A DNA stretch of 64,000 nt from Acinetobacter sp. HY1485 (GTDB lineage: Bacteria; Pseudomonadota; Gammaproteobacteria; Pseudomonadales; Moraxellaceae). Shown one piece after another: positions 47,213 through 57,003 of this stretch. Below the pieces are notes generated by a model. That model ran no database searches. It was not told where the DNA came from and saw only the letters and a list, made by a program, of their open reading frames with translations. The number at the start of each line of letters is the position of its first letter. The first letter of the stretch is position 1. Made by a program: the position numbers and the translations under genes. The DNA lies in NCBI RefSeq assembly GCF_027568475.1, contig NZ_JANKZG010000003.1:124001-188000 (forward strand), in the 5' to 3' direction.

Positions 47213-47911
47213 TCAGCTATTCATTTTTTTTAAAAATTTTAAAAAATGATCAATGTAATATGGTGCAGATTCAAGCTGTACCTCATGCCCTAAGCCTTCC
47301 AAACGTTTGTATGCCATACTTGTACTTACCTGAATAACGCCATTTAAGGTTTTATCCACCACAAAATTAAACTTTAACATTGCTTTAGGTTTACGAATAA
47401 GAGCATCCACCCCTGTATCAATCATTTTTGTAAGCTGTGAAAATGCTTGTGGAATAGAGGATTTATCCCCTGCTAATACACGCTCTATGGCATCTAGTGC
47501 TGATTGTACAATTACTTCGTCGACATCATAACGCACAAAAATATTTTCTTCTTCTTTAACAATGCACGTTGCAAAATAATTTACCATTGGCAATAAACGT
47601 TCATTACCAAAAAATGCCACTGCCCAAGGTAAGTATTTTTTAAAAGCAGATAGTACATGCTGAATCACCTTTTCGGAATCTTCAGCAACTTTATACCCTT
47701 CAGGACGTGTCAAACGCCTCTTTTGTTGTTCTAATAAATCAATAAAAACTTGCTGTATCACCTGAATAGACACCGATGCCAAGACATCGCCCAACTCATG
47801 TGCCATTTTTTTTGTTGTGCCTGCATTCAACTCATTTTGAATTGCGATAAATTGATCATAAGATGTCTGATCTACCTTTAAATAAACCGCATATCCCATA
47901 AAAAACCCCAT
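47213..47911 (-). CDS. Hypothetical cytoplasmic protein
   Basis: 232 aa. AGAGG 5 bases before ATG 47911 favours the long start; a second ATG follows four codons later. No signal peptide or membrane segment. Mostly helical: VIQQVFIDLLEQQKRRL, KVIQHVLSAFKKYLPWAVAFFG, EEENIFVRYDVDEVIVQSAL and a C-terminal helix. A phasin-like or DUF-type helical bundle is possible but I do not recognise the family. It is divergent from valS and convergent with adeK. Confidence 0.75.
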   Translation of the reverse strand: MGFFMGYAVYLKVDQTSYDQFIAIQNELNAGTTKKMAHELGDVLASVSIQVIQQVFIDLLEQQKRRLTRPEGYKVAEDSEKVIQHVLSAFKKYLPWAVAFFGNERLLPMVNYFATCIVKEEENIFVRYDVDEVIVQSALDAIERVLAGDKSSIPQAFSQLTKMIDTGVDALIRKPKAMLKFNFVVDKTLNGVIQVSTSMAYKRLEGLGHEVQLESAPYYIDHFLKFLKKMNS

Positions 47912-48010
47912 TATTGCCTCTTAAGCACAGTTTAACTTGAATATGGGTTCAGTACTTTCTATTTTTTGCTACAATAACTTTAATTTTTATTCACTTTTGA
48001 TCTGTTAATT

Positions 48011-50899
48011 ATGACCGAAGCTCAGAATATTGCGACAACTTACGATCCAACTGAGATCGAAAAAAAATGGTACAAAACTTGGGAAGAACAAGGCTACTTT
48101 AAGCCATCAGGTCAAGGTGAATCATTCTCCATCGTCATTCCGCCACCAAACGTAACAGGTAGCTTACACATGGGGCATGGCTTTAATAATACCATTATGG
48201 ATGCCCTCACCCGTTTTAACCGTATGATGGGTAAAAGTACACTTTGGCAACCTGGCACAGACCATGCAGGTATTGCAACGCAAATGGTAGTAGAGCGCCA
48301 ACTCGGTGCACAAAATATTAGCCGTCACGATCTTGGGCGTGAAAAATTTATTGATAAAATTTGGGAATGGAAAGAACAATCAGGCGGTACAATTACGCGT
48401 CAAATCCGTCGCCTAGGTTCTTCTGTCGATTGGTCTCGTGAACGCTTTACCATGGATGAAGGCTTATCTAACGCAGTGAAAGAAGTCTTTGTTCAATTAC
48501 ATGAGCAAGGCTTAATTTACCGTGGCAAACGCCTTGTCAACTGGGATCCAAAACTACAAACAGCACTTTCAGATTTAGAAGTTGAAAACCATGAAGAAAA
48601 AGGTTCTTTATGGCACTTTAAATACTTCTTTGAAGATAAGTCACTTCAAACAACAGATGGTAAAGACTATCTTGTGGTTGCAACCACTCGCCCAGAAACT
48701 TTACTTGGCGATACAGCAGTTGCTGTTCACCCTGAAGATGAGCGTTACAAGCATCTGATTGGAAAAAACATCATTTTACCAATTACAGGACGTTTAGTAC
48801 CTGTGGTTGCAGATGAATACGTTGAAAAAGATTTTGGAACAGGCTGTGTAAAAATTACCCCTGCACATGATTTTAACGACTACGATGTTGGTAAACGTTG
48901 TGAACTTCCAATCATCAATATCTTTAATAAAAATGCCGAAGTTTTAGCAGAGTTTGAATACATTTCAAAAGCAGGCGAACAAATTTCTAAAACTATCTCT
49001 GCTCCATCTGAGTATGTCGGTGTAGAGCGTTTTGCTGCGCGTCAACAATTGGTTGAACAAGCGGAAGCAGAAGGTTGGTTAGAAAAAATTGAACCATACG
49101 ACCTTAAAGCACCACGTGGCGACCGTTCGGGCGTTATTGTAGAGCCATTACTGACAGACCAATGGTATGTAAAAATTGCACCTTTAGCAGAACCTGCTAT
49201 TGAAGCTGTAAAAGATGGCCGTATTAAATTTGTGCCTGAACAATACACCAATATGTATATGGCATGGATGAATAACATTCAAGACTGGTGTATCTCACGT
49301 CAGCTGTGGTGGGGTCATCGTATCCCTGCATGGTATGACGAGCAAGGCAATATCTATGTTGGACGTAATGAACAAGAAGTTCGTAGCAAACATAACCTTG
49401 CAGATACGGTTGAGCTTAATCAAGATGAAGACGTTCTAGATACATGGTTCTCATCGGGCTTGTGGACTTTCTCAACACTTGGTTGGACAGGCGACCAAGC
49501 ACAAGATGCAGCCAATGAAATCTTAAAGAAATTTCACTCAACTGATGTGCTTGTAACAGGCTTTGACATCATTTTCTTCTGGGTTGCCAGAATGATTATG
49601 ATGACCATGCACTTTATGAAAAATGAAGATGGAACACCACAAATTCCATTTAAAACCGTATATGTACATGGTCTAGTACGTGATGGCGAAGGACAAAAAA
49701 TGTCTAAGTCTAAAGGTAATGTACTTGATCCTTTAGACCTCATTGACGGTATTGATTTAGAAAGCTTAGTTGCAAAACGTACTACGGGGCTCATGAACCC
49801 TAAACAAGCGGCTAAAATTGAAAAATCAACACGCAAAGAATTCCCAGAAGGCATTAACGCTTATGGTACTGATGCCGTACGCTTTACATTCTGTGCACTA
49901 GCTAATACAGGGCGTGATATTAAGTTTGATCTTAAACGTGTAGAAGGTTACCGTAATTTTTGTAACAAAATTTGGAATGCTACCCGTTTTGTTCTAATGA
50001 ATGTAGAGGGTCAAACCGTTGCACAAGAAGCACGCCCAGATTTATGGGAACTTCCAGAGAAATGGATCGTAAGCCGTCTACAAAAAGCAGAACAGGCCGT
50101 ACACCAAGCATTTACAACCTACCGTTTAGATATTGCAGCACAAAGTATTTATGACTTTATTTGGAATGAATATTGCGATTGGTATGTAGAGCTAACAAAG
50201 CCTGTTTTAAACGATGCCAATGTATCTGAAGAACGCAAAGCCGAAGTACGCCGTGTACTTCTTAGTGTGATGGAAACTTCTTTACGTTTAGCACATCCAT
50301 TGATGCCGTACCTGACCGAAGAAATTTGGCAAACACTTGCCCCAATGGTTGGTAAAGGTGGTGATACCATCATGACTGCATCTTACCCTGTACCTGAGCA
50401 AGATAAGTTAAATGAACAAGCCGAAACTGATATGAGTTGGTTGCAAGGCTTAATTGGTGCTGTACGTAATATTCGTGGTGAAATGGGCTTAGGTAATGCT
50501 CGCCTACTCCCTGTGTTGCTTAAAAATATTTCAGATGCAGAACGTATACGTATCGAACGTATTGAGCCATTGTTTAAGGCATTAGCAAAAGTAGAAAATA
50601 TTGAGTTCTTAAGTGCAGACCAAGAACCACCTTTATCTTCTTCTTCTGTGGTCGGTCATGCGTCTGTTTTTGTACCTATGAAAGGATTGATTGATCCAAA
50701 AGCGGAATTGACACGTTTGCAAAAAGATTTTGATAAAATCCAAAAGCAACATGATCAAATTGCAAATAAATTGGGCAATGAAGGTTTTGTGAAAAAAGCA
50801 CCACCTGCTGTGGTAAAAGGTGAAAAAGTAAAACTAGCTGAGCTTATAGAACAGCTAGAAAAAATTAAACACAATATGGAACAGATTGCAGATATGTAA
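48011..50899 (+). CDS. valS: Valine-tRNA ligase
   Basis: 962 aa. Class Ia signature HIGH-type [13 protein letters not shown] near residues 47-59 and [18 protein letters not shown]. The editing domain contains [20 protein letters not shown] and [21 protein letters not shown]-terminal coiled coil (about 890-955) is typical of bacterial ValRS. The ATG has no strong ribosome-binding site. Own terminator follows. Confidence 0.98.
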   Translation: MTEAQNIATTYDPTEIEKKWYKTWEEQGYFKPSGQGESFSIVIPPPNVTGSLHMGHGFNNTIMDALTRFNRMMGKSTLWQPGTDHAGIATQMVVERQLGAQNISRHDLGREKFIDKIWEWKEQSGGTITRQIRRLGSSVDWSRERFTMDEGLSNAVKEVFVQLHEQGLIYRGKRLVNWDPKLQTALSDLEVENHEEKGSLWHFKYFFEDKSLQTTDGKDYLVVATTRPETLLGDTAVAVHPEDERYKHLIGKNIILPITGRLVPVVADEYVEKDFGTGCVKITPAHDFNDYDVGKRCELPIINIFNKNAEVLAEFEYISKAGEQISKTISAPSEYVGVERFAARQQLVEQAEAEGWLEKIEPYDLKAPRGDRSGVIVEPLLTDQWYVKIAPLAEPAIEAVKDGRIKFVPEQYTNMYMAWMNNIQDWCISRQLWWGHRIPAWYDEQGNIYVGRNEQEVRSKHNLADTVELNQDEDVLDTWFSSGLWTFSTLGWTGDQAQDAANEILKKFHSTDVLVTGFDIIFFWVARMIMMTMHFMKNEDGTPQIPFKTVYVHGLVRDGEGQKMSKSKGNVLDPLDLIDGIDLESLVAKRTTGLMNPKQAAKIEKSTRKEFPEGINAYGTDAVRFTFCALANTGRDIKFDLKRVEGYRNFCNKIWNATRFVLMNVEGQTVAQEARPDLWELPEKWIVSRLQKAEQAVHQAFTTYRLDIAAQSIYDFIWNEYCDWYVELTKPVLNDANVSEERKAEVRRVLLSVMETSLRLAHPLMPYLTEEIWQTLAPMVGKGGDTIMTASYPVPEQDKLNEQAETDMSWLQGLIGAVRNIRGEMGLGNARLLPVLLKNISDAERIRIERIEPLFKALAKVENIEFLSADQEPPLSSSSVVGHASVFVPMKGLIDPKAELTRLQKDFDKIQKQHDQIANKLGNEGFVKKAPPAVVKGEKVKLAELIEQLEKIKHNMEQIADM

Positions 50900-50900
50900 A

Positions 50901-50932
50901 AAAGAGGGCTGATCTATCAGCCCTTTTTTTAA
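50901..50932 (+). terminator. Terminator of valS
   Basis: AGGGCTGAT/ATCAGCCCT nine-base stem with a two-base centre, followed by seven T; begins right after the stop codon. Confidence 0.9.
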
Positions 50933-50982
50933 ATTGTTCTATATGGTAAATTTCACTTTGAATTTTAGGTTCTCTTGTTTTT

Positions 50983-51768
50983 ATGCAACACCATTATCAC
51001 GCCTTTTTAACTCAAACAGCACCGCAACAAGAAAAGTCAATTAAAGCTTACAGACTTGAAAATGGTACAAAAGTTTGGTTAAAAAAATCGGTATCTCGCC
51101 ATTCAAAATGGCTTTATATGCTCGTACAATCTCTTGCTCATATTTGTCAACTTGATTTATTACTACCAGTACGTAACTATGGCGGTAAAGAGGCAATCCA
51201 ATGTGAAGCTAAACGATTGGATACACTTGCAAATTTAGGTATTCGAGTACCCAAGGTATTAGCTACCTCAGATATGGGATTACTTATTGAAGATATGGCC
51301 TCTCATGACAAAAACCTATGCCAACTTGACAAGGCCTTAGCTCAAGAAACAAATTTTGAAAAAAGAAAAGAATTATTTAAAATAACTGTTTATGAAATAC
51401 AAAAAGTCCATAATAAAAAGCAATATTTAAGTGAAGCATTTGCACGTAACATTTTAGTTGATAGTCATCGTAATATTTCATTTATTGATTTTGAAACAGA
51501 TCCAGCAACTGTATTTGATTTGAAAACTAGTCAGACGCGTGACTGGCTTTGTTTTTTATTTTCAACCACATTTAGATTCTCAGAGCTAGAAAGAGTTGAG
51601 ATTATTCAACTTATTAAAAAAGAATTAACAACAGATACATTATCTAAGTTATACCAGCTTGGACGGCGTTTTGCTTGGCTTAATAAAATTGGTGTAGAAA
51701 ATTTTGGTAATGATGGCAAACGTCTCAAAATTTTTCTTTTATTTTTAGAAAATTTAGGGAAGCGGTAA
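50983..51768 (+). CDS. Kinase-like (RIO/WaaP-type fold) protein with altered catalytic loop
   Basis: 261 aa. EAKRLDTLANLGIRVPKVL and GLLIEDMASHDKNL fit the small-lobe end and hinge of Bud32/RIO/WaaP-like kinases. The catalytic-loop region reads LSEAFARNILVDSHRNISFIDFETDP: the Asn and the DFE metal motif are there, but the usual HxD before the Asn is replaced (EAF). The C-terminus is helical. A LPS-core or small-molecule kinase, or a pseudokinase, are the options. It overlaps the end of pmrB by 15 bases in convergent orientation. Confidence 0.65.
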   Translation: MQHHYHAFLTQTAPQQEKSIKAYRLENGTKVWLKKSVSRHSKWLYMLVQSLAHICQLDLLLPVRNYGGKEAIQCEAKRLDTLANLGIRVPKVLATSDMGLLIEDMASHDKNLCQLDKALAQETNFEKRKELFKITVYEIQKVHNKKQYLSEAFARNILVDSHRNISFIDFETDPATVFDLKTSQTRDWLCFLFSTTFRFSELERVEIIQLIKKELTTDTLSKLYQLGRRFAWLNKIGVENFGNDGKRLKIFLLFLENLGKR

Positions 51769-53058
51769 CTTAACACATACTTTTAAACCACCTAAATCTT
51801 CACTTTTTCCAAAAACAAGTAATCCACCTATACGCTGTGTGGCTTTTTGCACAATAGAAAGCCCCAAACCACTACCTACTTCTAAATGATGATGAACACG
51901 GTAAAAGCGTTTGAGTACTTCTTCATATTGTTCCTGTGGAATACCAGGTCCACTGTCTTCAATACATACAAATGCAGATTCATCATAAAATACTGAAATA
52001 TTAATCACGCCTTGATTTGGTGTGTACTTAATCGCATTATCAATCAAATTATAAATAATTGAATGTAATGTTGGCTCATGGCTTTTAATTATAATTTCTT
52101 GATTGCGTTCAAACCCTAAGTCAATGTCTTTTTCCATCGCAAGATTCATTAACTGCTCAACGCAATTGAGTGCAACATCATTTAACTTAAATTGCGTTTG
52201 CTTTTCAGATAACGATGTATCTTGTTTGGCAAGTGCTAAAAGTTGACTAACAAGATGTTGAATACGTGCTAATCCTTTACTTAAATTAATCAGTGCAGAG
52301 TTTTCAGGAAAATCACGCAACAAAATTTTAGTTTGTAAATTGAGTGCTGTAATAGGTGTACGCAATTCATGTGCAGCATCTGCCACAAATTGCTTCTGCT
52401 CTTGTTGAGTTTTAGAAATTCGATCAAATAAATAATTAATTTCATGAATAGCAGGAAGTAGTTCAATCGGATAATGTTGATCATCGATATGACTCAGTTC
52501 ATTTGAATCACGCTGTGCAAGTTCACTTTTCATATCATCTAGTGGTTTTAAACTACGGCGAATAATCCAAAAAATAACCAACATTACCAACGGCATAATC
52601 AGCAAAAATGGTAAAACCATGCTCCATGCAAGTTCAAAAGCCAATACTTGGCGTACACGTTGGTTTTGACTAATTTGCACCTGATAATTTTTTGTGGGTA
52701 ATACATAGGTATACCATGTGCCTGTATCGGTTTCGTGCTGATAAAATCCTGCTTTTTTCACTTGTGGTACAAGTAACTGATTATTGTCTAATTCATCTAA
52801 ATCATCATAAGACCAAATATCAATAAACAGTTCTTCTTGTTTTTGATCTGAATCTAAATCAAGCTGGCTATGCGTTTTTTGTAAATCTAAAATACTGGCA
52901 CGGGTTGCTAAAAACTGCATTTGTGCATCTAAAATCCGCGTCAGTTCTTTTAATGCAATATGATACGTAGAAAACATCAGTACCCCTGCCATCACCAAAC
53001 TTAATAGTGAAGTTAAAACGACTAACCGCGTACTGAGAGAATTTCTACGTTTGGTCAT
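51754..53058 (-). CDS. pmrB: Sensor histidine kinase PmrB
   Basis: 434 aa. Two membrane segments (about 12-32 and 143-166) frame a periplasmic domain of about 110 residues, acidic (DLDSDQKQEE, DDLDELDN) as expected for a cation/Fe3+ sensor. HAMP, then HisKA with His230 in ADAAHELRTPITAL; ATPase boxes NLIDNAIKYTP, EDSGPGIPQ and GSGLGLSIV. It controls PmrA phosphorylation. Start codon overlaps the pmrA stop by one base. Changes in this gene are known to cause polymyxin resistance in A. baumannii; the allele state cannot be judged here. Confidence 0.92.
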   Translation of the reverse strand: MTKRRNSLSTRLVVLTSLLSLVMAGVLMFSTYHIALKELTRILDAQMQFLATRASILDLQKTHSQLDLDSDQKQEELFIDIWSYDDLDELDNNQLLVPQVKKAGFYQHETDTGTWYTYVLPTKNYQVQISQNQRVRQVLAFELAWSMVLPFLLIMPLVMLVIFWIIRRSLKPLDDMKSELAQRDSNELSHIDDQHYPIELLPAIHEINYLFDRISKTQQEQKQFVADAAHELRTPITALNLQTKILLRDFPENSALINLSKGLARIQHLVSQLLALAKQDTSLSEKQTQFKLNDVALNCVEQLMNLAMEKDIDLGFERNQEIIIKSHEPTLHSIIYNLIDNAIKYTPNQGVINISVFYDESAFVCIEDSGPGIPQEQYEEVLKRFYRVHHHLEVGSGLGLSIVQKATQRIGGLLVFGKSEDLGGLKVCVKLPLP

Positions 53059-53732
53059 TAGCTATGTCCTAAACGGTAACCTAAACCACGTATAGTACGG
53101 ATAAAATCCTTACCTAATTTGGCACGTAAATGATGAATATAAACTTCAATGGTATTACTTGAAACTTCACTATCGAAGTCATACAACTTATCTTCTAAAT
53201 TTGCCTTAGAAAAAATCTTATTTGGATGCGTCATTAATGGAATTAAAATTGCCCATTCACGGTTAGACAACTCCAACATTTGCCCTTTATATTGTGCAAT
53301 ATGCTGTTCCACATCTAAGGTCAATTCACCATTTTTAAGCACTTTTTCGGCATTGATAGTTTGTGCATCTAAGCCTGCACGGCGTAACAGTGCTTGAATA
53401 CGTGCAAGTAATTCTTCAAATTCGTACGGTTTAACCAAGTAGTCATCAGCACCTTGGTTTAATCCTTCAACACGGTTTTCCAATTGGTCACGTGCTGAAA
53501 TAATTAATACAGGAATTTGTGTTTTCTGACGGACTTGTTTAAGTACTTGCATACCGTCCATCATAGGCAAACCTAAATCTAACAAAATGAGGTCGAATTT
53601 TTGTTTCGTCAGCTCAGATAATCCATCTAAACCGTTGTTAAACCATTCAACATCGTAACCATGATATTTAAGTAACGTAATCGTTGACTCAGCAATCATG
53701 AAATCATCTTCAATAATGAGTATTTTTGCCAT
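53058..53732 (-). CDS. pmrA: Response regulator PmrA
   Basis: 224 aa from ATG 53732; the frame opens 10 codons earlier inside pmrC, but MAKILIIEDDFMIAES is the natural receiver start. Asp9/Asp10 and the phosphorylation site Asp52 (LILLDLGLPMMDG) are intact, Lys is in YLVKPYEFEELLARI, and the C-terminal OmpR-type winged helix has SSNTIEVYIHHLRAKLG and IRTIRGLGYRL. It should bind the box at 55415-55431 to drive pmrCAB. It lies 10 bases after pmrC. Confidence 0.93.
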   Translation of the reverse strand: MAKILIIEDDFMIAESTITLLKYHGYDVEWFNNGLDGLSELTKQKFDLILLDLGLPMMDGMQVLKQVRQKTQIPVLIISARDQLENRVEGLNQGADDYLVKPYEFEELLARIQALLRRAGLDAQTINAEKVLKNGELTLDVEQHIAQYKGQMLELSNREWAILIPLMTHPNKIFSKANLEDKLYDFDSEVSSNTIEVYIHHLRAKLGKDFIRTIRGLGYRLGHS

Positions 53733-53742
53733 GTGATGCGCT

Positions 53743-55371
53743 CTATTTTGTTGTGCTAGCACAATGTGACAGCAAATCTAGTTTTAAATCAATTGTTTGA
53801 CTTTTTACATCAAGCAAACTTAAAAGGGTTGGAAATAAATTATCTTGTCCAACTTTACTATTTTTTTGTGTTCCTAAACACTGAATTTGTTGTTGGTTCC
53901 AATCAGGCGAAAACCACATCATCATAGGAATATGCGTTTGTTGAGAAGGTGCAAATGCATATGGTGCACCATGCAAGTACAAACCATTTTCACCTGTCGA
54001 TTCTCCATGATCTGATAAATACCAAAATCCTGTTTGATACTTAGTTGTATCATGCAACTGATCAAGTACTTGTTTTAAAATATGATCTGTATACACAATA
54101 CTATTATCATAGCTATTAATTAAGTTTTGATGTGCACAGTCTTGAATGGTATTTGTATCACACGTTGGTTTAAACGGCGTAAATTCAGGTAATGTACGTG
54201 CATAATACGCAGGTCCGTGGCTTCCCATTTGATGAAGCACAACTAATTGTGGGGTATGGTCATTTTCAGGAATACTTTTTATATACCGTTGTAAACTCGC
54301 CACAAGGACACCATCAGTACAGTATTCACGTCCTTCACAGTATTGTTTTTGAATATCTTTTGGAATTTGGTACTGATGAACTCGATCACATGCACCTTTA
54401 CAGCCTGAATTATTATCAATCCAAGTGACCTTATAGCCTGCACGTTGCATAATGTCTAACAAACCCTCACGATGCGATGCTAAACGACTATCATAATCAA
54501 CACGTGGCATACCAGAAAACATACAAGGAACCGAAACTGCTGTTGCCGTGCCACAAGAACTTGCCTGATTAAAATTAATTAAATCGCTGACTTTAGATAA
54601 CTCAGGATTGGTTTCTCGTCCATAACCATTTAAAGAAAAACTCTCTGCACGCGCTGTTTCCCCGACCACAAGCACCATTAGTTTTGGTTTACCTGCCACT
54701 TTATTATGTGTTGCATCTTCACCATACTTCACTAAGGGTAATGGTTTATAAGATAATTTTTTGTAGTAGCTCAAACCCGCATTAAAGGTACTATTAGGAG
54801 AAATTAGTAATCGAATTTCACGATGTCCACGAAATAGTGAACTAAAATCAATATAACTGGCATAAATTAAACCACCTGCCACAATAAGAGAAGCAAAAAT
54901 AGTTAGAATTTTTGAGATTAACTGTTTAAAAAATGTCGTCTTTTGAACAGGAATAAAAATAACAACAAGACTAGGTAAAATCACTGACCAAATTAAAGTT
55001 AAAATAAAATCACTTGAAAATAAATTTGTGACTTCGCGATGATCGGTTTGCATCATATTTTGGATTTGTTCAGGGGTCATCATCACACCCATACTATTAA
55101 TAAAATATGCGCTACACCCACCCACAATAATCATCAAAATAGCAACAATTTTTTTTGTCCATTGCCAAGAAAGTAATTGTAAAACAATAAAATAGTAACT
55201 ACTTAATACCAACACAAGAGAAAAAAGCCAAAAACCTGCATGAACACCTGATAAACCAGAATATTCAACGGCTTTTTTAAAAAAGCTAATATTAAGTGCA
55301 CATGCAAGCCACACTGCAACTAACAAATTAAAACAGTTGAGTGAGATGGTTTTCTTAAAAAAAATTTGCAT
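53743..55371 (-). CDS. pmrC: Lipid A phosphoethanolamine transferase PmrC/EptA
   Basis: 542 aa. Five N-terminal membrane segments (to about residue 180) precede a periplasmic sulfatase-fold domain. VVGETARAESFSLNGYGR carries the nucleophile Thr, VLHQMGSHGPAY and YLSDHGESTGENGLYLHG carry zinc ligands, and the disulphide cysteines typical of EptA (SSCGTATAVSVPCMF, DNNSGCKGACDR, CDTN ... DCAH) are present. It adds pEtN to lipid A, lowering polymyxin binding. First gene of pmrCAB, preceded by a PmrA-type box. Confidence 0.94.
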   Translation of the reverse strand: MQIFFKKTISLNCFNLLVAVWLACALNISFFKKAVEYSGLSGVHAGFWLFSLVLVLSSYYFIVLQLLSWQWTKKIVAILMIIVGGCSAYFINSMGVMMTPEQIQNMMQTDHREVTNLFSSDFILTLIWSVILPSLVVIFIPVQKTTFFKQLISKILTIFASLIVAGGLIYASYIDFSSLFRGHREIRLLISPNSTFNAGLSYYKKLSYKPLPLVKYGEDATHNKVAGKPKLMVLVVGETARAESFSLNGYGRETNPELSKVSDLINFNQASSCGTATAVSVPCMFSGMPRVDYDSRLASHREGLLDIMQRAGYKVTWIDNNSGCKGACDRVHQYQIPKDIQKQYCEGREYCTDGVLVASLQRYIKSIPENDHTPQLVVLHQMGSHGPAYYARTLPEFTPFKPTCDTNTIQDCAHQNLINSYDNSIVYTDHILKQVLDQLHDTTKYQTGFWYLSDHGESTGENGLYLHGAPYAFAPSQQTHIPMMMWFSPDWNQQQIQCLGTQKNSKVGQDNLFPTLLSLLDVKSQTIDLKLDLLSHCASTTK

Positions 55372-55414
55372 GCAATAAGCTTCCTTGTGTCATTGTGCAA
55401 TTTAAAAAAATCAT

Positions 55415-55431
55415 CTTAAAAAACACTTAAA
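55415..55431 (-). promoter_or_regulatory. PmrA box upstream of pmrC
   Basis: On the minus strand TTTAAG-TGTTT-TTTAAG, an exact direct repeat with 5-base spacing. It fits the PmrA consensus YTTAAK-N5-YTTAAK known from Salmonella. It ends 43 bases before the pmrC ATG, overlapping where a -35 would lie. Confidence 0.8.
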
Positions 55432-55454
55432 CGGTAAGAGGCTCATACTAACGT

Positions 55455-55488
55455 AAAAAAACCGCAGTTCAACTGCGGTTTTTTTGAA
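55455..55488. terminator. Terminator of the porin gene
   Basis: ACCGCAG/CTGCGGT stem with A and T runs on both sides (bidirectional), 11 bases after the minus-strand porin stop. Confidence 0.9.
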
Positions 55489-55495
55489 AAAAAAA

Positions 55496-56821
55496 TTAGA
55501 AGTTATATCTTGCCATTAAATTCAAGCGAGAGTAATCACCTTTTTGCTCAGTAAATGTTTTACGTTGACCATATGTGTATTCTGCACCAACATCCACATT
55601 TTTAACAGGTGTATAGAACGTGTTTAAAATTACGTTATATAAGCTTTTGTTTGCCGTTGTACTTGCTTTTGCATAGCTGTTGTCATCTTTATACCAAAGA
55701 CCACCCGCCGCCAAGTTAGAACGCCATTGGTTATTCCATTTGTGTGCGTAACCTAACAATGCAGCGCTATATTCACTTTCGTAAATATTATAGCTACCAT
55801 CGCTATTTACAGACGTTGCATAAGCAGGGTCTGTATATAACATGTATTTATTATCGCCTTTTACATAGTAATAGTTAGCAAATAATGTATCCGCTGGCGT
55901 AAAGCTATATTTACCGCCAATACCCGCGCCCCAACCCATTTTTTCTTCATCATTACTATCGTTTGTTGATACACGATTTTCATGAACTAAACCATGAACT
56001 TGTAATGTTCCTTTTTTATCTGCTGTACTAATGTCATAGCGTGCAGTTAAAGCAGGTAAACGGCTACCACCTGCAGTTTTATTGTTTTCAACATCACCAC
56101 TTTCAACTGCAACCAATAATTTTTGGTTAGCTGTTAGTGGTTGAGTATAACGTACTTGTACATTACGTTGTGTACCTGAGCCCATTACACCGCGCGCATC
56201 AACCACTTCTGGTGAAGTCTCGTTATTTACAAAAACAGAAGTGGTTTGACCGACTAACCAACGGTCTAAAGATACATAAGCATGACGCACACGGAATGAA
56301 CCATTTCCATTGGTGTAACCACTACCTAAGAAATCTGCTTCAAGTTTAGCGTTTAAATCACCATATTGTGTTGGACGCATTACATCTAAACCAATACGTG
56401 ATGCAGCAGCCGATACATTAAGATTATTTTTAGTTGCATTTGCACTGTTTAAAGGTACTTTTTCTGTGCGGTTATAAATATCAGTCGTATCGCTTGTTCC
56501 ACCTTCAAAATCATAAGTTGCATCGGCACGTACACTACCATATACTTTTAATTGTGTTTGACCATCTGCAAGTGTAATCCAACCTGGCTTACTACTTGCT
56601 ACTGTTGGTGCTGCAACAGGTGCTACAGGTACAACTGCACGTTGTTGAAGCTGAACTGCTTGTTGTTGTTGCTGATTAGAAAGTTGCTGCACTAATTGTT
56701 TAAGCTGAGCAACTTCACTTTGTAAATCTGTTACTTCTTTATTTGTTGATGGTGCTGCATGAACAGCCGTCCCCATAAATACTGCACTCAGTGCCAATGC
56801 TAATGTTTTTACTTTAACCAC
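55496..56821 (-). CDS. DcaP-like trimeric outer-membrane porin
   Basis: 441 aa with a GTG start at 56821: GGAGAG lies 4-9 bases upstream, and the first residues MVKVKTLALALSAVFMG then form a proper signal peptide (cleaved at VHA/AP); the longer frame adds a non-signal stretch. A coiled-coil segment (VTDLQSEVAQLKQLVQQLSNQ) follows, as in DcaP, then a 16-strand-like barrel with KVYGSVRADATYDF, SRIGLDVMRP and terminal LNLMARYNF. DcaP in A. baumannii is a major porin for anionic compounds. Fur-like box upstream. Confidence 0.88.
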   Translation of the reverse strand: MVKVKTLALALSAVFMGTAVHAAPSTNKEVTDLQSEVAQLKQLVQQLSNQQQQQAVQLQQRAVVPVAPVAAPTVASSKPGWITLADGQTQLKVYGSVRADATYDFEGGTSDTTDIYNRTEKVPLNSANATKNNLNVSAAASRIGLDVMRPTQYGDLNAKLEADFLGSGYTNGNGSFRVRHAYVSLDRWLVGQTTSVFVNNETSPEVVDARGVMGSGTQRNVQVRYTQPLTANQKLLVAVESGDVENNKTAGGSRLPALTARYDISTADKKGTLQVHGLVHENRVSTNDSNDEEKMGWGAGIGGKYSFTPADTLFANYYYVKGDNKYMLYTDPAYATSVNSDGSYNIYESEYSAALLGYAHKWNNQWRSNLAAGGLWYKDDNSYAKASTTANKSLYNVILNTFYTPVKNVDVGAEYTYGQRKTFTEQKGDYSRLNLMARYNF

Positions 56822-56884
56822 GATACTCTCCACACATTTACAAGCAATTTTAATACAGCACACTATTTCAAACAAAAGTAACAA

Positions 56885-56903
56885 AATAATGACAATCGTT
56901 ATA
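56885..56903. promoter_or_regulatory. Fur box candidate upstream of the porin
   Basis: AATAATGACAATCGTTATA matches 15 of 19 positions of GATAATGATAATCATTATC by my count. A weaker second copy (about 13 of 19) lies at 56962-56980. Both sit between the MFS gene and the porin start. Confidence 0.55.
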
Positions 56904-57003
56904 TAAATTTAATCTTCTTTACTTAGTCTTAATACATATTAAGTATTTAGATGGGCTACAAAATAATAACAATTATTACATTTTCCAAGTGTTTTTGTAT
57001 ATT

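Noticed and set aside
56962..56980. Second Fur box as an independent feature
   Set aside because: Only about 13 of 19 positions match in very AT-rich DNA, so it is mentioned with the stronger box only.
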